From: Pantoea rwandensis
Lineage (GTDB): Bacteria > Pseudomonadota > Gammaproteobacteria > Enterobacterales > Enterobacteriaceae
Direction: 5' to 3'
NCBI RefSeq assembly: GCF_002095475.1
Contig: NZ_MLFR01000010.1
Location: 1 to 64,000, forward strand
Length of the DNA: 64,000 nucleotides
This document shows positions 54,063-64,000 of this stretch, piece by piece; the stretch's first letter is position 1, and each line of letters opens with the position of its first letter. Below the pieces are notes generated by a model. The model made no database searches. It was not told the origin of the DNA and worked only from the letters and a program-made list of their open reading frames with translations. A program made the position numbers and the translations under genes.

Positions 54063-55016
54063 ATGAAAAGGATGTTTACGAGTTTACTGTTGCCGGCATT
54101 TGCCGCCCTGTTTGCCATCAGCGCCACGGCAGCAGATGCCCCTGCTGAGTTGCGGATTGGCTATCAAAAGGGTTCGGTCAGCATGGTGTTAGCGAAGTCG
54201 CATCAACTGCTGGAGCAACGCTTTCCGCACACCCACATCAAGTGGATCGAGTTTCCGGCAGGGCCACAGATGTTAGAAGCCTTAAACGTCGACAGTATTG
54301 ATTTGGGCAGCACCGGCGATATTCCCCCGCTCTTTGCCCAGGCTGCTGGGGCTGATTTGCTTTACGTGGGTGCGGAGCCACCGAAGCCAAAGGCTGAAGT
54401 GATTCTGGTACCGAAAGACAGCCCGATTCATAGCGTGGCCGATCTTAAAGGCCATAAAGTCGCCTTCCAGAAAGGCTCCAGCTCGCACAATTTGTTGCTG
54501 CGCGCGCTGGAGCAAGCAGGGCTGAGTTTTAAAGACATTCAGCCCACTTATCTGACGCCAGCGGATGCGCGTGCGGCATTCCAACAGGGTGATGTGGATG
54601 CTTGGGCGATTTGGGACCCTTACTACTCTGCCGCGCTGCTGCAAGGCAATGTGCGGGTGTTGGCTGATGGCAGCAAACTGAATCAGACCGGATCGTTCTA
54701 TTTAGCCACGCGCCCCTACACCGAGGCCCATGGTCCGTTTGTACAAGAGGTTTTACAGGTCTTTAGCGAGGCCGATGCGCTAACCCTTAGCCAACGCGAT
54801 CGGAGTATCGATCTGCTGGCACAAGCGATGGGTTTACCTAAGCCGGTTATCGCCAGTTACCTTGACCACCGTCCACCGACCACGATTACGCCGGTCAGCG
54901 CCCACACCGCGCAGGCCCAACAGCAAACGGCCGATCTGTTTTATGCCAACCATTTGATGCCGGTAAAAGTGAATATCGCTGACCGCATCTGGCATCCACA
55001 ATCTGCCCAGCCATAA
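54063..55016 (+). CDS. ssuA: Alkanesulfonate-binding periplasmic protein SsuA
   Basis: SsuA is the solute receptor of the SsuABC importer. It has 317 residues with a signal peptide (about 1-24, cut at ATA-A) and a type II periplasmic-binding fold. Ligand contacts of the family are visible in LRIGYQKGS, DLGSTGDIPP, FQKGSSSHN and DAWAIWDPY. It starts 10 bases after ssuE with AAGGAAG. Confidence 0.96.
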   Translation: MKRMFTSLLLPAFAALFAISATAADAPAELRIGYQKGSVSMVLAKSHQLLEQRFPHTHIKWIEFPAGPQMLEALNVDSIDLGSTGDIPPLFAQAAGADLLYVGAEPPKPKAEVILVPKDSPIHSVADLKGHKVAFQKGSSSHNLLLRALEQAGLSFKDIQPTYLTPADARAAFQQGDVDAWAIWDPYYSAALLQGNVRVLADGSKLNQTGSFYLATRPYTEAHGPFVQEVLQVFSEADALTLSQRDRSIDLLAQAMGLPKPVIASYLDHRPPTTITPVSAHTAQAQQQTADLFYANHLMPVKVNIADRIWHPQSAQP

Positions 55017-55027
55017 GGAATTGAATC

Positions 55028-56173
55028 ATGAGCGTATCTGTATTCTGGTTTCTCCCCACTCACGGCGATGGGCACTACCTCGGCACCGCTGAAGGTTCAC
55101 GCCCGGTTGACCACGGTTACCTGCAGCAAATTGCTCAGGCCGCCGATCGCCTCGGTTTTGGCGGCGTGCTGATCCCAACGGGCCGCTCTTGCGAGGATGC
55201 ATGGCTGGTGGCTGCGTCACTGATTCCGGTTACTCAGCGTTTACGTTTTCTGGTGGCGCTGCGTCCAGGGGTGATTTCACCCACGCAGGCTGCACGCCAG
55301 GCCGCCACACTGGATCGCCTGTCAAATGGTCGCGCACTGTTTAACCTGGTGACGGGGGGTGACCCCGAAGAACTGGCCGGCGACGGCGTGTTCCTCGATC
55401 ACCGCGAGCGTTATGAGGAGTCCGCTGAGTTCACCCGCGTGTGGCGTCGCGTCTCTGAAGGTGAAACCGTTGACTATGAAGGTAAGCACGTCAAAGTACG
55501 GGGCGCGCGCCTGATGTTCAAACCGGTGCAGCAACCGCGTCCACCATTGTGGTTTGGCGGTTCATCGGATGCAGCACAAGATCTCGCCGCAGAACAAGTC
55601 GATGTCTACCTCACCTGGGGTGAGCCGCCGGCCTTAGTTAAAGAAAAGATCGAACAAGTGCGGACGAAAGCCGCAGCCCAGGGACGCAAAGTCCGTTTCG
55701 GTATTCGTTTGCATGTGATTGTGCGTGAAACCAATGCGGAAGCGTGGCAAGCAGCAGATCGCCTGATTGCTCATCTCGACGATGCCACCATTGCCAAAGC
55801 ACAAGCGGCATTTGCCCGTACTGATTCAGTGGGACAACAACGTATGGCCGCGCTGCATGGCGGCCGTCGAGACCAGTTGGAGATCAGCCCTAATCTCTGG
55901 GCTGGTGTTGGACTCGTGCGTGGCGGTGCAGGTACTGCGCTGGTCGGTGACGGCCCCACTGTCGCCGCACGTATGCAGGAGTATCAGGATCTCGGTATCG
56001 AAACCTTTATCCTTTCGGGTTATCCGCATCTTGAAGAGGCTTACCGCGTCGGTGAACTGCTCTTCCCGCACCTCGATTTAGCCATACCAGAAGTGCCAAA
56101 ACCGCGTGTGGTGCAAGCCCACGGTGAAGCGGTGGCTAACGATTTCACGCCGCAAAAAGTGTCACAGAGTTAA
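55028..56173 (+). CDS. ssuD: FMNH2-dependent alkanesulfonate monooxygenase SsuD
   Basis: SsuD cleaves C1 and longer alkanesulfonates to the aldehyde and sulfite, using FMNH2 from SsuE and oxygen. The 381 residues equal the E. coli enzyme; bacterial luciferase-like TIM barrel with [14 protein letters not shown] at the N-terminus, [14 protein letters not shown] and [21 protein letters not shown] precedes the ATG. Middle gene of ssuEADCB. Confidence 0.98.
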   Translation: MSVSVFWFLPTHGDGHYLGTAEGSRPVDHGYLQQIAQAADRLGFGGVLIPTGRSCEDAWLVAASLIPVTQRLRFLVALRPGVISPTQAARQAATLDRLSNGRALFNLVTGGDPEELAGDGVFLDHRERYEESAEFTRVWRRVSEGETVDYEGKHVKVRGARLMFKPVQQPRPPLWFGGSSDAAQDLAAEQVDVYLTWGEPPALVKEKIEQVRTKAAAQGRKVRFGIRLHVIVRETNAEAWQAADRLIAHLDDATIAKAQAAFARTDSVGQQRMAALHGGRRDQLEISPNLWAGVGLVRGGAGTALVGDGPTVAARMQEYQDLGIETFILSGYPHLEEAYRVGELLFPHLDLAIPEVPKPRVVQAHGEAVANDFTPQKVSQS

Positions 56174-56183
56174 GGGGTTCAAG

Positions 56184-56972
56184 ATGGCTAAGATACAAAA
56201 ACAGCTGGGTAATGCGCTTCTCCCTTGGGTGTTGCCCGTGCTGCTGGTTGCCGTCTGGCAGTTGGCTTCACAAATTGGCTGGCTCTCGACGCGCATTCTG
56301 CCTTCGCCCGAAAATATCGTCATCACCTTCTGGAAACTGACGGTTAGCGGTGAACTGTGGCAGAACCTGGCGATCAGCAGCTGGCGTGCCGCCATCGGTT
56401 TCGCTATTGGTGGGTCGATCGGCCTGATTCTCGGTTTGATTACCGGCACCTCACGGATCGGTGAACGCTTGCTGGATACCTCAGTGCAGATGCTGCGTAA
56501 CGTGCCGCATCTGGCCCTGATTCCGCTGGTCATCTTGTGGTTTGGCATCGACGAATCAGCAAAAATTTTCTTGGTGGCACTCGGCACACTGTTCCCTATT
56601 TACCTCAACACCTACCACGGTATCCGCAATATCGACCGAGGGTTGGTTGAGATGGCACGCAGCTATGGTCTCTCTGGTTGGAGTCTGTTTATTCAAGTGA
56701 TCCTGCCGGGAGCGCTGCCATCCATCATGGTGGGTGTGCGTTTTGCCCTTGGTTTAATGTGGCTGACGCTGATTGTTGCTGAGACCATCTCCGCTAACTC
56801 AGGCATTGGTTATCTGGCCATGAATGCCCGTGAATTCCTGCAAACCGATGTGGTGGTGGTTGCCATCATTCTCTATGCGCTACTCGGCAAGCTGGCCGAT
56901 GTTGCCGCCCAACTGCTGGAGCGCGTATGGCTGCGCTGGCATCCAGCGTACCAATTGAAGGAGACCGCATGA
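56184..56972 (+). CDS. ssuC: Alkanesulfonate ABC transporter permease SsuC
   Basis: This is a six-helix inner-membrane permease of 262 residues (BPD transport family). The EAA loop contacting SsuB is at [20 protein letters not shown]. It follows ssuD by 10 bases with AAGGGG, and its stop overlaps the ssuB start (ATGA). An upstream ATG in the same frame inside ssuD is not conserved. Confidence 0.96.
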   Translation: MAKIQKQLGNALLPWVLPVLLVAVWQLASQIGWLSTRILPSPENIVITFWKLTVSGELWQNLAISSWRAAIGFAIGGSIGLILGLITGTSRIGERLLDTSVQMLRNVPHLALIPLVILWFGIDESAKIFLVALGTLFPIYLNTYHGIRNIDRGLVEMARSYGLSGWSLFIQVILPGALPSIMVGVRFALGLMWLTLIVAETISANSGIGYLAMNAREFLQTDVVVVAIILYALLGKLADVAAQLLERVWLRWHPAYQLKETA

Positions 56973-57760
56973 GCAACGCAACTTTGAGTCCATCACGTCT
57001 GAACAGCGGTACGCCAGTCGGTGTCAACGGCGTCAGCAAACGTTATGGCGACCGCACGATCCTCAATAACATCGATCTGCATATCCCTGCGGGACAATTT
57101 GTGGCGGTTGTCGGCCGCAGCGGCTGCGGTAAAAGCACCTTGCTGCGCCTGCTCGCCGGTCTGGAATCCACTACCCGTGGTGAGCTACTGGCAGGCACTG
57201 CACCGCTGGCTGAAGCACGCGAAGACACGCGTTTGATGTTTCAGGATGCTCGTCTGCTGCCATGGAAGAAAGTGATTGATAATGTCGGGCTGGGTTTGAA
57301 AGGTCGCGAGTGGCGTAACGCCGCGCTGGAAGCACTTGAAGCCGTCGGCTTGGCCGATCGCGCCAATGAGTGGCCTGCCGCCTTGTCTGGTGGGCAAAAA
57401 CAGCGTGTGGCCTTAGCCCGCGCGCTGATCCACCGTCCCGGCTTATTGTTGCTGGATGAACCACTTGGGGCGTTGGATGCCCTGACCCGTATTGAAATGC
57501 AGGGACTGATCGAGTTTTTGTGGCAGCAGCATAACTTCACCGTGCTGCTGGTCACGCATGATGTTAGCGAAGCCGTCGCCATTGCCGATCGCGTGTTGCT
57601 CATCGAAGAAGGAAAAATTGGCTTGGATTTAACGGTGGATTTGGCACGACCTCGCCGCCGTGGTTCGGCGCGTTTGGCCGAGCTTGAAGCCGAAGTATTG
57701 GATCGTGTGATGAAGCGCAACACCTCTGACCAACCGCTGAAATTCGCCCAGCAGCGTTAA
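56969..57760 (+). CDS. ssuB: Alkanesulfonate ABC transporter ATPase SsuB
   Basis: SsuB is the ATPase that powers SsuC. The 263 residues have Walker [11 protein letters not shown]-loop [10 protein letters not shown], signature [15 protein letters not shown], Walker [13 protein letters not shown] and switch His in [14 protein letters not shown] lies 6 bases before the ATG. Last gene of the ssu operon; a palindromic repeat follows after its stop. Confidence 0.97.
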   Translation: MSNATLSPSRLNSGTPVGVNGVSKRYGDRTILNNIDLHIPAGQFVAVVGRSGCGKSTLLRLLAGLESTTRGELLAGTAPLAEAREDTRLMFQDARLLPWKKVIDNVGLGLKGREWRNAALEALEAVGLADRANEWPAALSGGQKQRVALARALIHRPGLLLLDEPLGALDALTRIEMQGLIEFLWQQHNFTVLLVTHDVSEAVAIADRVLLIEEGKIGLDLTVDLARPRRRGSARLAELEAEVLDRVMKRNTSDQPLKFAQQR

Positions 57761-57767
57761 TGTAAAA

Positions 57768-57873
57768 GCGCGATAAATCGAGCCGCTGCAAAGAAGTGCA
57801 AACTTTGATGCGGGCACGCGATAAATCGCGCCGCTACAGGCAGGTGTAACGCTGTAGCGGCGCAATTTATTGC
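57768..57873. repeat. REP/BIME-like palindromic repeat
   Basis: Two copies of a unit beginning GCGATAAATCG occur in tandem (57770 and 57818). The second pairs with an inverted copy: 22-base arms at 57818-57839 and 57852-57873 match at 20 of 22 positions around a 12-base loop. The GCGCCGCTACAG core is of the kind dispersed between convergent genes in Pantoea-like genomes. It lies between convergent ssuB and pepN and may act as a transcript end. Confidence 0.75.
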
Positions 57874-57884
57874 ACGATTTTTAT

Positions 57885-60500
57885 CTACGCACTCAAGGCT
57901 TTACTGATCTTCTCATACAGATCGCCTGACAGCTTATCCAACCCTTTCAAGGTTTCCAGCGCCTGACGCATCAGCGCCTGACGACCGGCATCATAACGCT
58001 TCAAGCGAATCAGCGGCTCAATCATGCGCGCAGCAACTTGCGGATTACGCGTGTTGAGGTCGGTCAGCATCTCAACCAAGAACTGATAACCACTGCCATC
58101 TTTAGCATGAAACGCGGCTGGATTACCGGAGGCAAAAGCACCAATTAGAGAGCGGATACGGTTCGGGTTGCCCATGGTGAATGAGCGGTGATTGAGCAAT
58201 TTACGCACATTACTCAGCGCATCATCCCTTGGGCTGGTCGCCTGCAATACAAACCATTTATCCATCACCAGACCATCCTGATGCCACTTCTCATCATAAG
58301 CCGCAAGTAAGGCTTCACGGCAAGGCAACTGTGCAGCCACCGCCGCCGAGAGCGCCGCCAGCGCATCCGTCATATTGTTGGCATTATGGTACTGCGCCTG
58401 CACCAATTTATCCGCCTGCTCCGCATCTGCAAATGCCAGATAGCTCAAGCAGACGTTCTTCAGTGCGCGTCGACCAATTTCCGCATGTTCAACTTTGTAC
58501 TCCTGGCTTTGATTGGCCAGATACACCGCGTAAAACTCATCACTGAGCTCCGTCGCCAGCGCGTGCACCAGCGCGGTTCGCACTGCGGAGATAGCAAGAG
58601 GATCGATCACGTCAAACAGTTCAGCGATTTCGTTCTCAGAAGGCAGCGAGAGGATCAGCGCCATCAAGGCCGGATCGCCCTGTTGATCCAGCAGCACGGC
58701 ACGGAAAGCGTCAGCGACATGAAGCGGCAGTGACAATGGCTGTCCCTGCTGGTGGCGTGCCACATTCAGGCGAATGTAGGTGGCCAGCAGGCTTTGTGCG
58801 GCATCCCAGCGGGAGAAATCATTGCGCGCGTGGCGCATCAAGAATGTCAGCTGCGCATCGCTCCATTTATAATCGAGCTTCACTGGCGCAGAAAATTCGC
58901 GCAGCAGTGACGGCACTGGCTGGAAGTGGACGTTATCGAAAATAAAGGTCTGGAACTCTTCCGTGACATTCAGCACGTGATGCACCGGATGACCATTGTG
59001 CTGCAGCGGGATCACCTTACCTTCGTTATCGTACAGTTCGATATCCAGCGGGATGTGCAGCGGTAACTTTTCTTTCTGCTCGGCCGTTGCTGGCGTGTGC
59101 TGCGTGACATGCAATGTGTACTGTTCCAGCTCTGGATTGTAGTCATCACGCACCGTCAGCACCGGTGTACCCGCTTGGCTGTACCAGCGACGGAACTGCG
59201 ACAGATCGACGTTAGACGCATCTTCCATCGCTTGCACAAAATCGTCGCAGGTCGCGGCACTACCATCGTGGCGCTCAAAGTAGAGCTGCATGCCTTTCTG
59301 GAAATTCTGTTCACCCAGTAAGGTATGCATCATGCGAATCACTTCTGAGCCTTTCTCGTAAACGGTCAAGGTATAGAAGTTGTTCATCTCGATGACTTGA
59401 TCGGGACGGATCGGATGCGCCATTGGGCTGGCATCTTCGGCAAACTGCGCGCCGCGCATCACACGTACGTTGTCGATGCGGTTCACCGCACGTGAGCCGA
59501 GATCAGAACTGAACTCCTGGTCACGGAATACCGTTAAACCCTCTTTCAGGCTGAGTTGGAACCAGTCACGACAGGTGACGCGGTTGCCGGTCCAGTTATG
59601 AAAATATTCATGCCCAATCACAGCCTCGATGCCGAGGTAATCTTTATCGGTTGCGGTTTCGGCTTTCGCCAGCACATATTTGGAGTTAAAGACGTTGAGG
59701 CCTTTATTCTCCATCGCGCCCATATTGAAGAAATCCACCGCGACGATCATGAAGATATCGAGGTCATATTCCAGATTGAAGCGCTCTTCATCCCACTTCA
59801 TGCTGGCTTTCAATGAGGTCATCGCCCAGTCGGCGCGATCGAGATTGCCACGATCGACAAAGATCTCCAGCGCCACATCACGGCCTGAACGCGTGGTAAA
59901 GCTATCACGCAGCACATCAAAGTCACCGGCCACCAAAGCAAACAGGTAGCAAGGTTTCGGGAACGGATCCTGCCACTTCACCCAGTGACGACCATCCTCA
60001 TGACGACCGCTCTCCAGTTTGTTGCCGTTTGACAGCAAGAACGGATATTTCGCGGCATCCGCAATAATGGTGGTGGTAAAACGTGCCAGCACATCTGGGC
60101 GGTCAAGATACCAGGTAATATGGCGGAAACCTTCAGCCTCACACTGGGTACAGAGCGCATCACCCGACTTGTAGAGCCCTTCCAACGCGGTGTTTTTGTC
60201 TGGATGGATGTCGTTTATCAGGGTTAACGTGAAGTTTTCCGGCAGCTGGCTTAACACCAATGCACCTTCTTCTTCACGATAGTGTGACCAAGGATTGCCA
60301 TCCACTGCCAGCGAGATCAGCGTGAGATCTTCGCCATCAAGACGCAGTTCGGTATCCGCAGCACCGAGACGCTTTACCTGACTGACGGCGGTCACGCGCG
60401 TGGAAGCCGCATCGAGGTCAAAAGTCAGGTCAATATCAGTGATGGTGTAATCGGGCGCACGATAGTCGTGGCGATATTTAATTTGCGGCTGTTGCGTCAT
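57885..60500 (-). CDS. pepN: Aminopeptidase N
   Basis: PepN is the major broad-specificity M1 zinc aminopeptidase of the cytosol. The 871 residues match E. coli PepN (870). The exopeptidase motif GAMEN and the zinc site HEYFHNW...E (HExxH near residue 298 with the third ligand Glu in LKEGLTV) are complete, and the C-terminal helical domains follow. AAGGA precedes the ATG at 60500; an ATG five codons earlier is less likely. It diverges from pncB. Confidence 0.98.
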   Translation of the reverse strand: MTQQPQIKYRHDYRAPDYTITDIDLTFDLDAASTRVTAVSQVKRLGAADTELRLDGEDLTLISLAVDGNPWSHYREEEGALVLSQLPENFTLTLINDIHPDKNTALEGLYKSGDALCTQCEAEGFRHITWYLDRPDVLARFTTTIIADAAKYPFLLSNGNKLESGRHEDGRHWVKWQDPFPKPCYLFALVAGDFDVLRDSFTTRSGRDVALEIFVDRGNLDRADWAMTSLKASMKWDEERFNLEYDLDIFMIVAVDFFNMGAMENKGLNVFNSKYVLAKAETATDKDYLGIEAVIGHEYFHNWTGNRVTCRDWFQLSLKEGLTVFRDQEFSSDLGSRAVNRIDNVRVMRGAQFAEDASPMAHPIRPDQVIEMNNFYTLTVYEKGSEVIRMMHTLLGEQNFQKGMQLYFERHDGSAATCDDFVQAMEDASNVDLSQFRRWYSQAGTPVLTVRDDYNPELEQYTLHVTQHTPATAEQKEKLPLHIPLDIELYDNEGKVIPLQHNGHPVHHVLNVTEEFQTFIFDNVHFQPVPSLLREFSAPVKLDYKWSDAQLTFLMRHARNDFSRWDAAQSLLATYIRLNVARHQQGQPLSLPLHVADAFRAVLLDQQGDPALMALILSLPSENEIAELFDVIDPLAISAVRTALVHALATELSDEFYAVYLANQSQEYKVEHAEIGRRALKNVCLSYLAFADAEQADKLVQAQYHNANNMTDALAALSAAVAAQLPCREALLAAYDEKWHQDGLVMDKWFVLQATSPRDDALSNVRKLLNHRSFTMGNPNRIRSLIGAFASGNPAAFHAKDGSGYQFLVEMLTDLNTRNPQVAARMIEPLIRLKRYDAGRQALMRQALETLKGLDKLSGDLYEKISKALSA

Positions 60501-60744
60501 AAGTCCTTCTCGCATCGTTGAAATGTCTACCCGTCAAAGTCTAAGCGGGTTGCGCCTTCGTTGCCACGCACAATGCGTGCCTTTGCTGAAAAGGCTACAA
60601 TTCATTAACAATGGCACAAATGACACTCGACCTGCCACCCGCAATTATGGTGTGATCCCGGTCATTACTGTTTTATACTCCTGCGTCTTTATGACTTTGT
60701 TGACACCGGGCTCTGCTCCGCGGAAGAGGATGCTGAAACGCACC

Positions 60745-61950
60745 ATGACTGGACACGCTTCCCCGATTTTGACCACGCTGCTTGATACCGATGCGTATAA
60801 GCTTCATATGCAGCAGGCCGTTTATCATCGTTATTACGATGTCCCGGTTACGGCAGAATTTCGCTGTCGCGGCGATGAATTACTCGGTCAGTATGCCGAT
60901 GAGATTCGCGCGCAAATCGATATGCTGCCCTCCCTCGCCCTGAGCGACGACGAATATAACTACCTTAGCGGCTTACCTTTCTTTGAAACCGACTACCTCA
61001 ACTGGCTGCGTCAATTCCGTTTTGAGCCTTCCCAGGTCCATGTCCGCAATGATAATGGCCGTCTGACGATTCAGATCAGTGGTCCATGGCGTGAAGTGAT
61101 TCTATGGGAAGTGCCGCTGCTCGCGCTGATCAGTGAAGTGGTGCATCGTCATCGCACACCACAGATGGGTGTTGAGCAGGCCGTCGCGCACTTGCAGCAC
61201 AAGCTGGTGGATTTCCGTCAACAGGTGGGCGACCTTGATATGTCGCGCTTCCAACTCATGGATTTCGGCACCCGTCGCCGCTACTCCAAAGCGGTGCAGG
61301 AAGCGATTGTGAGTACGCTTAAAACTGAGTTCCCGTGGTTGGTCGGAACCAGTAATTACGATCTGGCTCGCCGCTTACAGCTGAACCCCGTGGGAACACA
61401 AGCCCATGAGTGGTTCCAGGCGCATCAGCAGATCAGTCCGGTATTGGCAAACAGCCAGCGGGCTGCTTTGCAATCATGGCTGGATGAGTACGATGACCAA
61501 CTCGGTATTGCGTTGACAGACTGCATCACCATGGATGCATTCCTGCGTGATTTCGGTCCGGGCTTTGCCAACCGTTATCAGGGTTTACGCCATGATTCGG
61601 GTGATCCGGTGGAATGGGGTGAAAAGGCGATTGCGCACTACCAGCGTCTGGATATTGATCCGCGAAGTAAGACGCTCGTATTCTCAGACAACCTCAATCT
61701 GGATAAAGCCTTGGCGCTCTATCGTCACTTTGGCCAGCGCGCCAATGTGGTGTTTGGCATTGGCACACGCCTCACCTGCGATATCCCTGGCGTTACGCCA
61801 CTCAATATTGTGATTAAACTGGTGAGCTGCAATGGCAAACCGGTGGCGAAACTCTCTGACAGTCCGGGTAAAACCATCTGCCAAGATAAAGCCTTCGTCC
61901 GTGCCCTGCGCAAAGCTTTCGACCTTCCACTGGTGAAAAGAGCCAGCTAA
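60745..61950 (+). CDS. pncB: Nicotinate phosphoribosyltransferase
   Basis: PncB makes nicotinate mononucleotide from nicotinate and PRPP with ATP hydrolysis, in NAD salvage. The 401 residues match E. coli PncB (400). [20 protein letters not shown] at the N-terminus, [10 protein letters not shown], the [10 protein letters not shown] segment bearing the phosphorylated His, and [11 protein letters not shown] are intact. The start at 60745 reproduces the E. coli N-terminus; the ribosome site is unclear (GAGG lies too far), and an ATG 15 bases upstream is possible. I found no complete NadR box upstream. Confidence 0.96.
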   Translation: MTGHASPILTTLLDTDAYKLHMQQAVYHRYYDVPVTAEFRCRGDELLGQYADEIRAQIDMLPSLALSDDEYNYLSGLPFFETDYLNWLRQFRFEPSQVHVRNDNGRLTIQISGPWREVILWEVPLLALISEVVHRHRTPQMGVEQAVAHLQHKLVDFRQQVGDLDMSRFQLMDFGTRRRYSKAVQEAIVSTLKTEFPWLVGTSNYDLARRLQLNPVGTQAHEWFQAHQQISPVLANSQRAALQSWLDEYDDQLGIALTDCITMDAFLRDFGPGFANRYQGLRHDSGDPVEWGEKAIAHYQRLDIDPRSKTLVFSDNLNLDKALALYRHFGQRANVVFGIGTRLTCDIPGVTPLNIVIKLVSCNGKPVAKLSDSPGKTICQDKAFVRALRKAFDLPLVKRAS

Positions 61951-62097
61951 TTGATGATGCAGGGTGCTCGCACCCTGCTCTCTTGCAACAAATCTCCCCC
62001 GCTCCCGGCAAAATTGCTTGTTTCCTGTTGGCTCGCAAGTAACATAGCAAAACCCTAATTTGGGCTTTTATCCACTTCTATATATAGAGAGATATTT

Positions 62098-63498
62098 ATG
62101 AGCGTAGTGCCTGTAGCGGATGTACTGCACGGCCGTGTCGCGGTTGACAGTGAAGTCACCGTACGTGGTTGGGTGCGTACCCGAAGAGATTCCAAAGCCG
62201 GTCTTTCCTTTATCGCCGTTTATGACGGTTCCTGCTTTAATCCCGTTCAGGCCGTCGTCAATAATTCTCTGAATAATTATCAGGATGAAGTGCTGCGTCT
62301 GACCACGGGCTGTTCTGTGATCGTCACCGGTAAAGTGGTTGAGTCCCCTGGTGAAGGCCAGGCATTCGAACTGCAGGCGACCAAAGTGGAAGTCACTGGC
62401 TGGGTGGACGACCCGGACACCTACCCGATGGCAGCGAAGCGCCACAGCATTGAATATCTGCGTGAAGTGGCACACCTGCGCCCACGCACTAACCTTGTCG
62501 GTGCGGTAGCCCGTACACGCCACACGCTGGCGCAGGCGTTGCATCGCTTCTTCCATGAGAACGGCTATTTCTGGGTTTCTACCCCGCTGATCACCGCTTC
62601 AGATACGGAAGGTGCGGGCGAGATGTTCCGTGTTTCTACGCTGGACATGGAAAACCTGCCGCGCGATCCACAGGGCAAAGTCGATTACGACAAAGACTTC
62701 TTTGGCAAAGAGGCTTTCCTGACGGTTTCTGGTCAGTTAAACGCCGAGACTTATGCCTGTGCGCTGTCAAAAGTCTATACTTTTGGCCCAACCTTCCGTG
62801 CAGAAAACTCCAACACCAGCCGTCACTTAGCGGAATTCTGGATGCTGGAGCCGGAAGTTGCCTTCGCCAACCTGGACGACGCCGCCGCGCTGGCAGAAGC
62901 CATGCTGAAATATGTGTTCAAAGCCGTGTTGGAAGAGCGTGCGGATGACATGGCATTCTTTGCGGAGCGCGTAGACAAAGATGCGATTGCTCGCTTAGAA
63001 CGTTTTGTGACTACCGATTTCGCACAAGTAGACTACACAGACGCCGTCGACATTCTGTTGAAGAGTGGCCAGACGTTTGAAAACCCGGTTTCATGGGGCG
63101 TGGATCTCTCTTCCGAGCATGAACGTTACCTCGCAGAGAAACATTTCCAGGCACCGGTTGTAGTGAAAAACTACCCGAAAGATATCAAAGCCTTCTACAT
63201 GCGTATGAACGAAGATGGTAAAACCGTGGCGGCGATGGATGTCTTGGCGCCAGGTATTGGTGAAATCATTGGTGGTTCACAGCGTGAAGAGCGCCTGGAT
63301 GTGTTGGATGCACGTCTGGCAGAAATGGGTCTGAATAAAGAAGATTACTGGTGGTATCGTGACCTGCGTCGTTATGGCACCGTTCCACATGCTGGCTTTG
63401 GATTAGGTTTCGAACGATTAATCGCCTATGTCACCGGCGTACAAAATGTAAGGGATGTTATCCCCTTCCCACGTACTCCACGTAACGCCAATTTCTAA
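62098..63498 (+). CDS. asnS: Asparagine--tRNA ligase
   Basis: AsnS is a class IIb aminoacyl-tRNA synthetase. The 466 residues equal E. coli AsnS: N-terminal OB-fold anticodon-binding domain (about 15-115, [14 protein letters not shown]) and catalytic core with motif 2 ([18 protein letters not shown]) and motif 3 (GFGLGFERL). It starts after an AGAGAG-type ribosome site, 147 bases past pncB, whose end may be served by a weak hairpin at 62049-62069. Confidence 0.98.
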   Translation: MSVVPVADVLHGRVAVDSEVTVRGWVRTRRDSKAGLSFIAVYDGSCFNPVQAVVNNSLNNYQDEVLRLTTGCSVIVTGKVVESPGEGQAFELQATKVEVTGWVDDPDTYPMAAKRHSIEYLREVAHLRPRTNLVGAVARTRHTLAQALHRFFHENGYFWVSTPLITASDTEGAGEMFRVSTLDMENLPRDPQGKVDYDKDFFGKEAFLTVSGQLNAETYACALSKVYTFGPTFRAENSNTSRHLAEFWMLEPEVAFANLDDAAALAEAMLKYVFKAVLEERADDMAFFAERVDKDAIARLERFVTTDFAQVDYTDAVDILLKSGQTFENPVSWGVDLSSEHERYLAEKHFQAPVVVKNYPKDIKAFYMRMNEDGKTVAAMDVLAPGIGEIIGGSQREERLDVLDARLAEMGLNKEDYWWYRDLRRYGTVPHAGFGLGFERLIAYVTGVQNVRDVIPFPRTPRNANF

Positions 63499-63535
63499 AA
63501 TTCGCGATTAAATATAAGTAATTCATATATATAAC

Positions 63536-63561
63536 AAGGTCGGCACTGCCGGCCTTTTTTT
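63536..63561 (+). terminator. Terminator of asnS
   Basis: AAGGTCGGC, loop ACT, GCCGGCCTT, then TTTTT and a further T-rich tract; 37 bases past the asnS stop. Confidence 0.88.
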
Positions 63562-63599
63562 ATTTTTGTAAATTTTGAGTTCTCTCACAAAGTTCCCAA

Positions 63600-63703
63600 T
63601 ATTTTACAAATTGTAATACAAAATTTCCTTTTGATACGTAATTGCGAGATTTGAATCATTTTCGGGCTAGAAATAGCAACCCCGTGATGGAAAGATGCGT
63701 GCA
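63600..63703 (+). promoter_or_regulatory. ompF control region (OmpR boxes and promoter)
   Basis: TTTTACAAATTGTAATAC (63602-63619) resembles an OmpR half-site pair, and a similar TTTTGATACGTAATT follows at 63630. The segment TGATGGAAAGATGCGTGCAGACACA (broken here as 63686-63696 and beyond) matches the E. coli ompF -10 (AAAGAT, 63691-63696) and start site. The leader to 63797 (about 95 bases), including GAGGGTAATAAA before the ATG, is conserved as the pairing site of the small RNA MicF. Confidence 0.6.
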
Positions 63704-63797
63704 GACACAGGAGACATCAAACTTCTTTCAAGGTTCCGTAAAGGTTTCTTGACGGCAGTGGCAGATGTCCAAATAACTCCAATGAGGGTAATAAAAA

Positions 63798-64000
63798 ATG
63801 ATGAAGCGCAACATTCTTGCAGTGGTTATCCCTGCTCTGTTAGCTGCCGGCGCAGCAAACGCAGCAGAAATCTATAACAAAGACGGCAACAAACTGGATC
63901 TGTACGGTAAAGCTGTTGGTCTGCACTACTTCTCTGATGATGCTGGTAGCGATGGCGACCAGACTTATGTTCGCTTCGGCTTCAAGGGTGAAACCCAGAT
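63798..64000 (+). CDS. ompF: Outer membrane porin OmpF, N-terminal part
   Basis: This is a general trimeric porin for small hydrophilic solutes. Only the first 67 codons are in the window. They show a signal peptide starting [15 protein letters not shown] (cut after ANA) and the mature start [19 protein letters not shown], almost identical to E. coli OmpF. Position directly after asnS is that of E. coli ompF. GAGGGT precedes the tandem ATGs. Confidence 0.95.
   Translation, partial: MMKRNILAVVIPALLAAGAANAAEIYNKDGNKLDLYGKAVGLHYFSDDAGSDGDQTYVRFGFKGETQ

Noticed and set aside
60501..60744. NadR box upstream of pncB
   Set aside because: Only a TGTTTTAT half-like element is present; the TGTTTA-N6-TAAACA dyad is absent.
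62049..62069. Hairpin AAAACCC/GGGCTTTT between pncB and asnS as a strong terminator
   Set aside because: Only three consecutive G-C pairs and a mismatch; too weak to call with confidence.

Overview
The window is chromosomal DNA of an enterobacterium of the Erwiniaceae, most likely Pantoea or a close relative. I infer this from gene order and protein similarity to Escherichia coli together with three differences: a LuxI-type synthase beside sdiA, a rut operon without rutE, and a small glycan cassette where E. coli K-12 carries the elf fimbrial operon. Nearly everything is a dense, ordinary housekeeping backbone. I saw no prophage, insertion sequence, CRISPR array or rRNA.

Bases 1-5700 correspond to the E. 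coli 43-minute block: the 5' part of tRNA-Leu, tRNA-Cys, tRNA-Gly, then pgsA, uvrC, uvrY, yecF and sdiA. A LuxI-family acyl-homoserine lactone synthase gene lies between yecF and sdiA, with a 20-bp lux-box-like dyad in front of it. Bases 6200-10300 are lineage-specific: a DUF4396-like membrane protein behind a coupled 18-codon ORF, an extensin-family protein, a CycA-type amino acid permease and a YdjM-like membrane protein.

From 10300 to the end the order follows the E. coli 21-23 minute block. First come rutR and rutABCDFG (pyrimidine nitrogen salvage) with a textbook sigma-54 promoter and a RutR-box-like operator. An EamA transporter, ymdF, wrbA, yccJ, an aldehyde dehydrogenase, agp (with an unusual Ala/Lys-rich tail) and two tandem tRNA-Ser(UGA) genes follow. 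Next are yccA, tusE, yccX, rlmI, hspQ, yccU, yccT, mgsA, helD, yccF, yccS, sxy, sulA (with a LexA box), ompA, matP, lonH, fabA, rmf, pqiABC, uup, rlmKL (broken by a one-base frameshift), ycbX, zapC and pyrD.

A three-gene cassette (glycosyltransferase, flippase, glycosyltransferase) then separates pyrD from ssuEADCB, the sulfonate-sulfur operon. The window closes with pepN, pncB, asnS and the first 67 codons of ompF.

Themes are nitrogen scavenging (rut under RutR, sigma-54 and probably NtrC), sulfur scavenging (ssu), envelope structure (ompA, ompF, pqi, yccS, pgsA), translation and ribosome care (tRNAs, rmf, rlmI, rlmKL, tusE, asnS), and chromosome or division control (matP, sulA, zapC). The most rewarding places for a second look are the SdiA-LuxI pair and its dyad, the Agp tail, the glycan cassette, the Fur-box-like orphan promoter near 53240, the missing rutE and the rlmKL frameshift.
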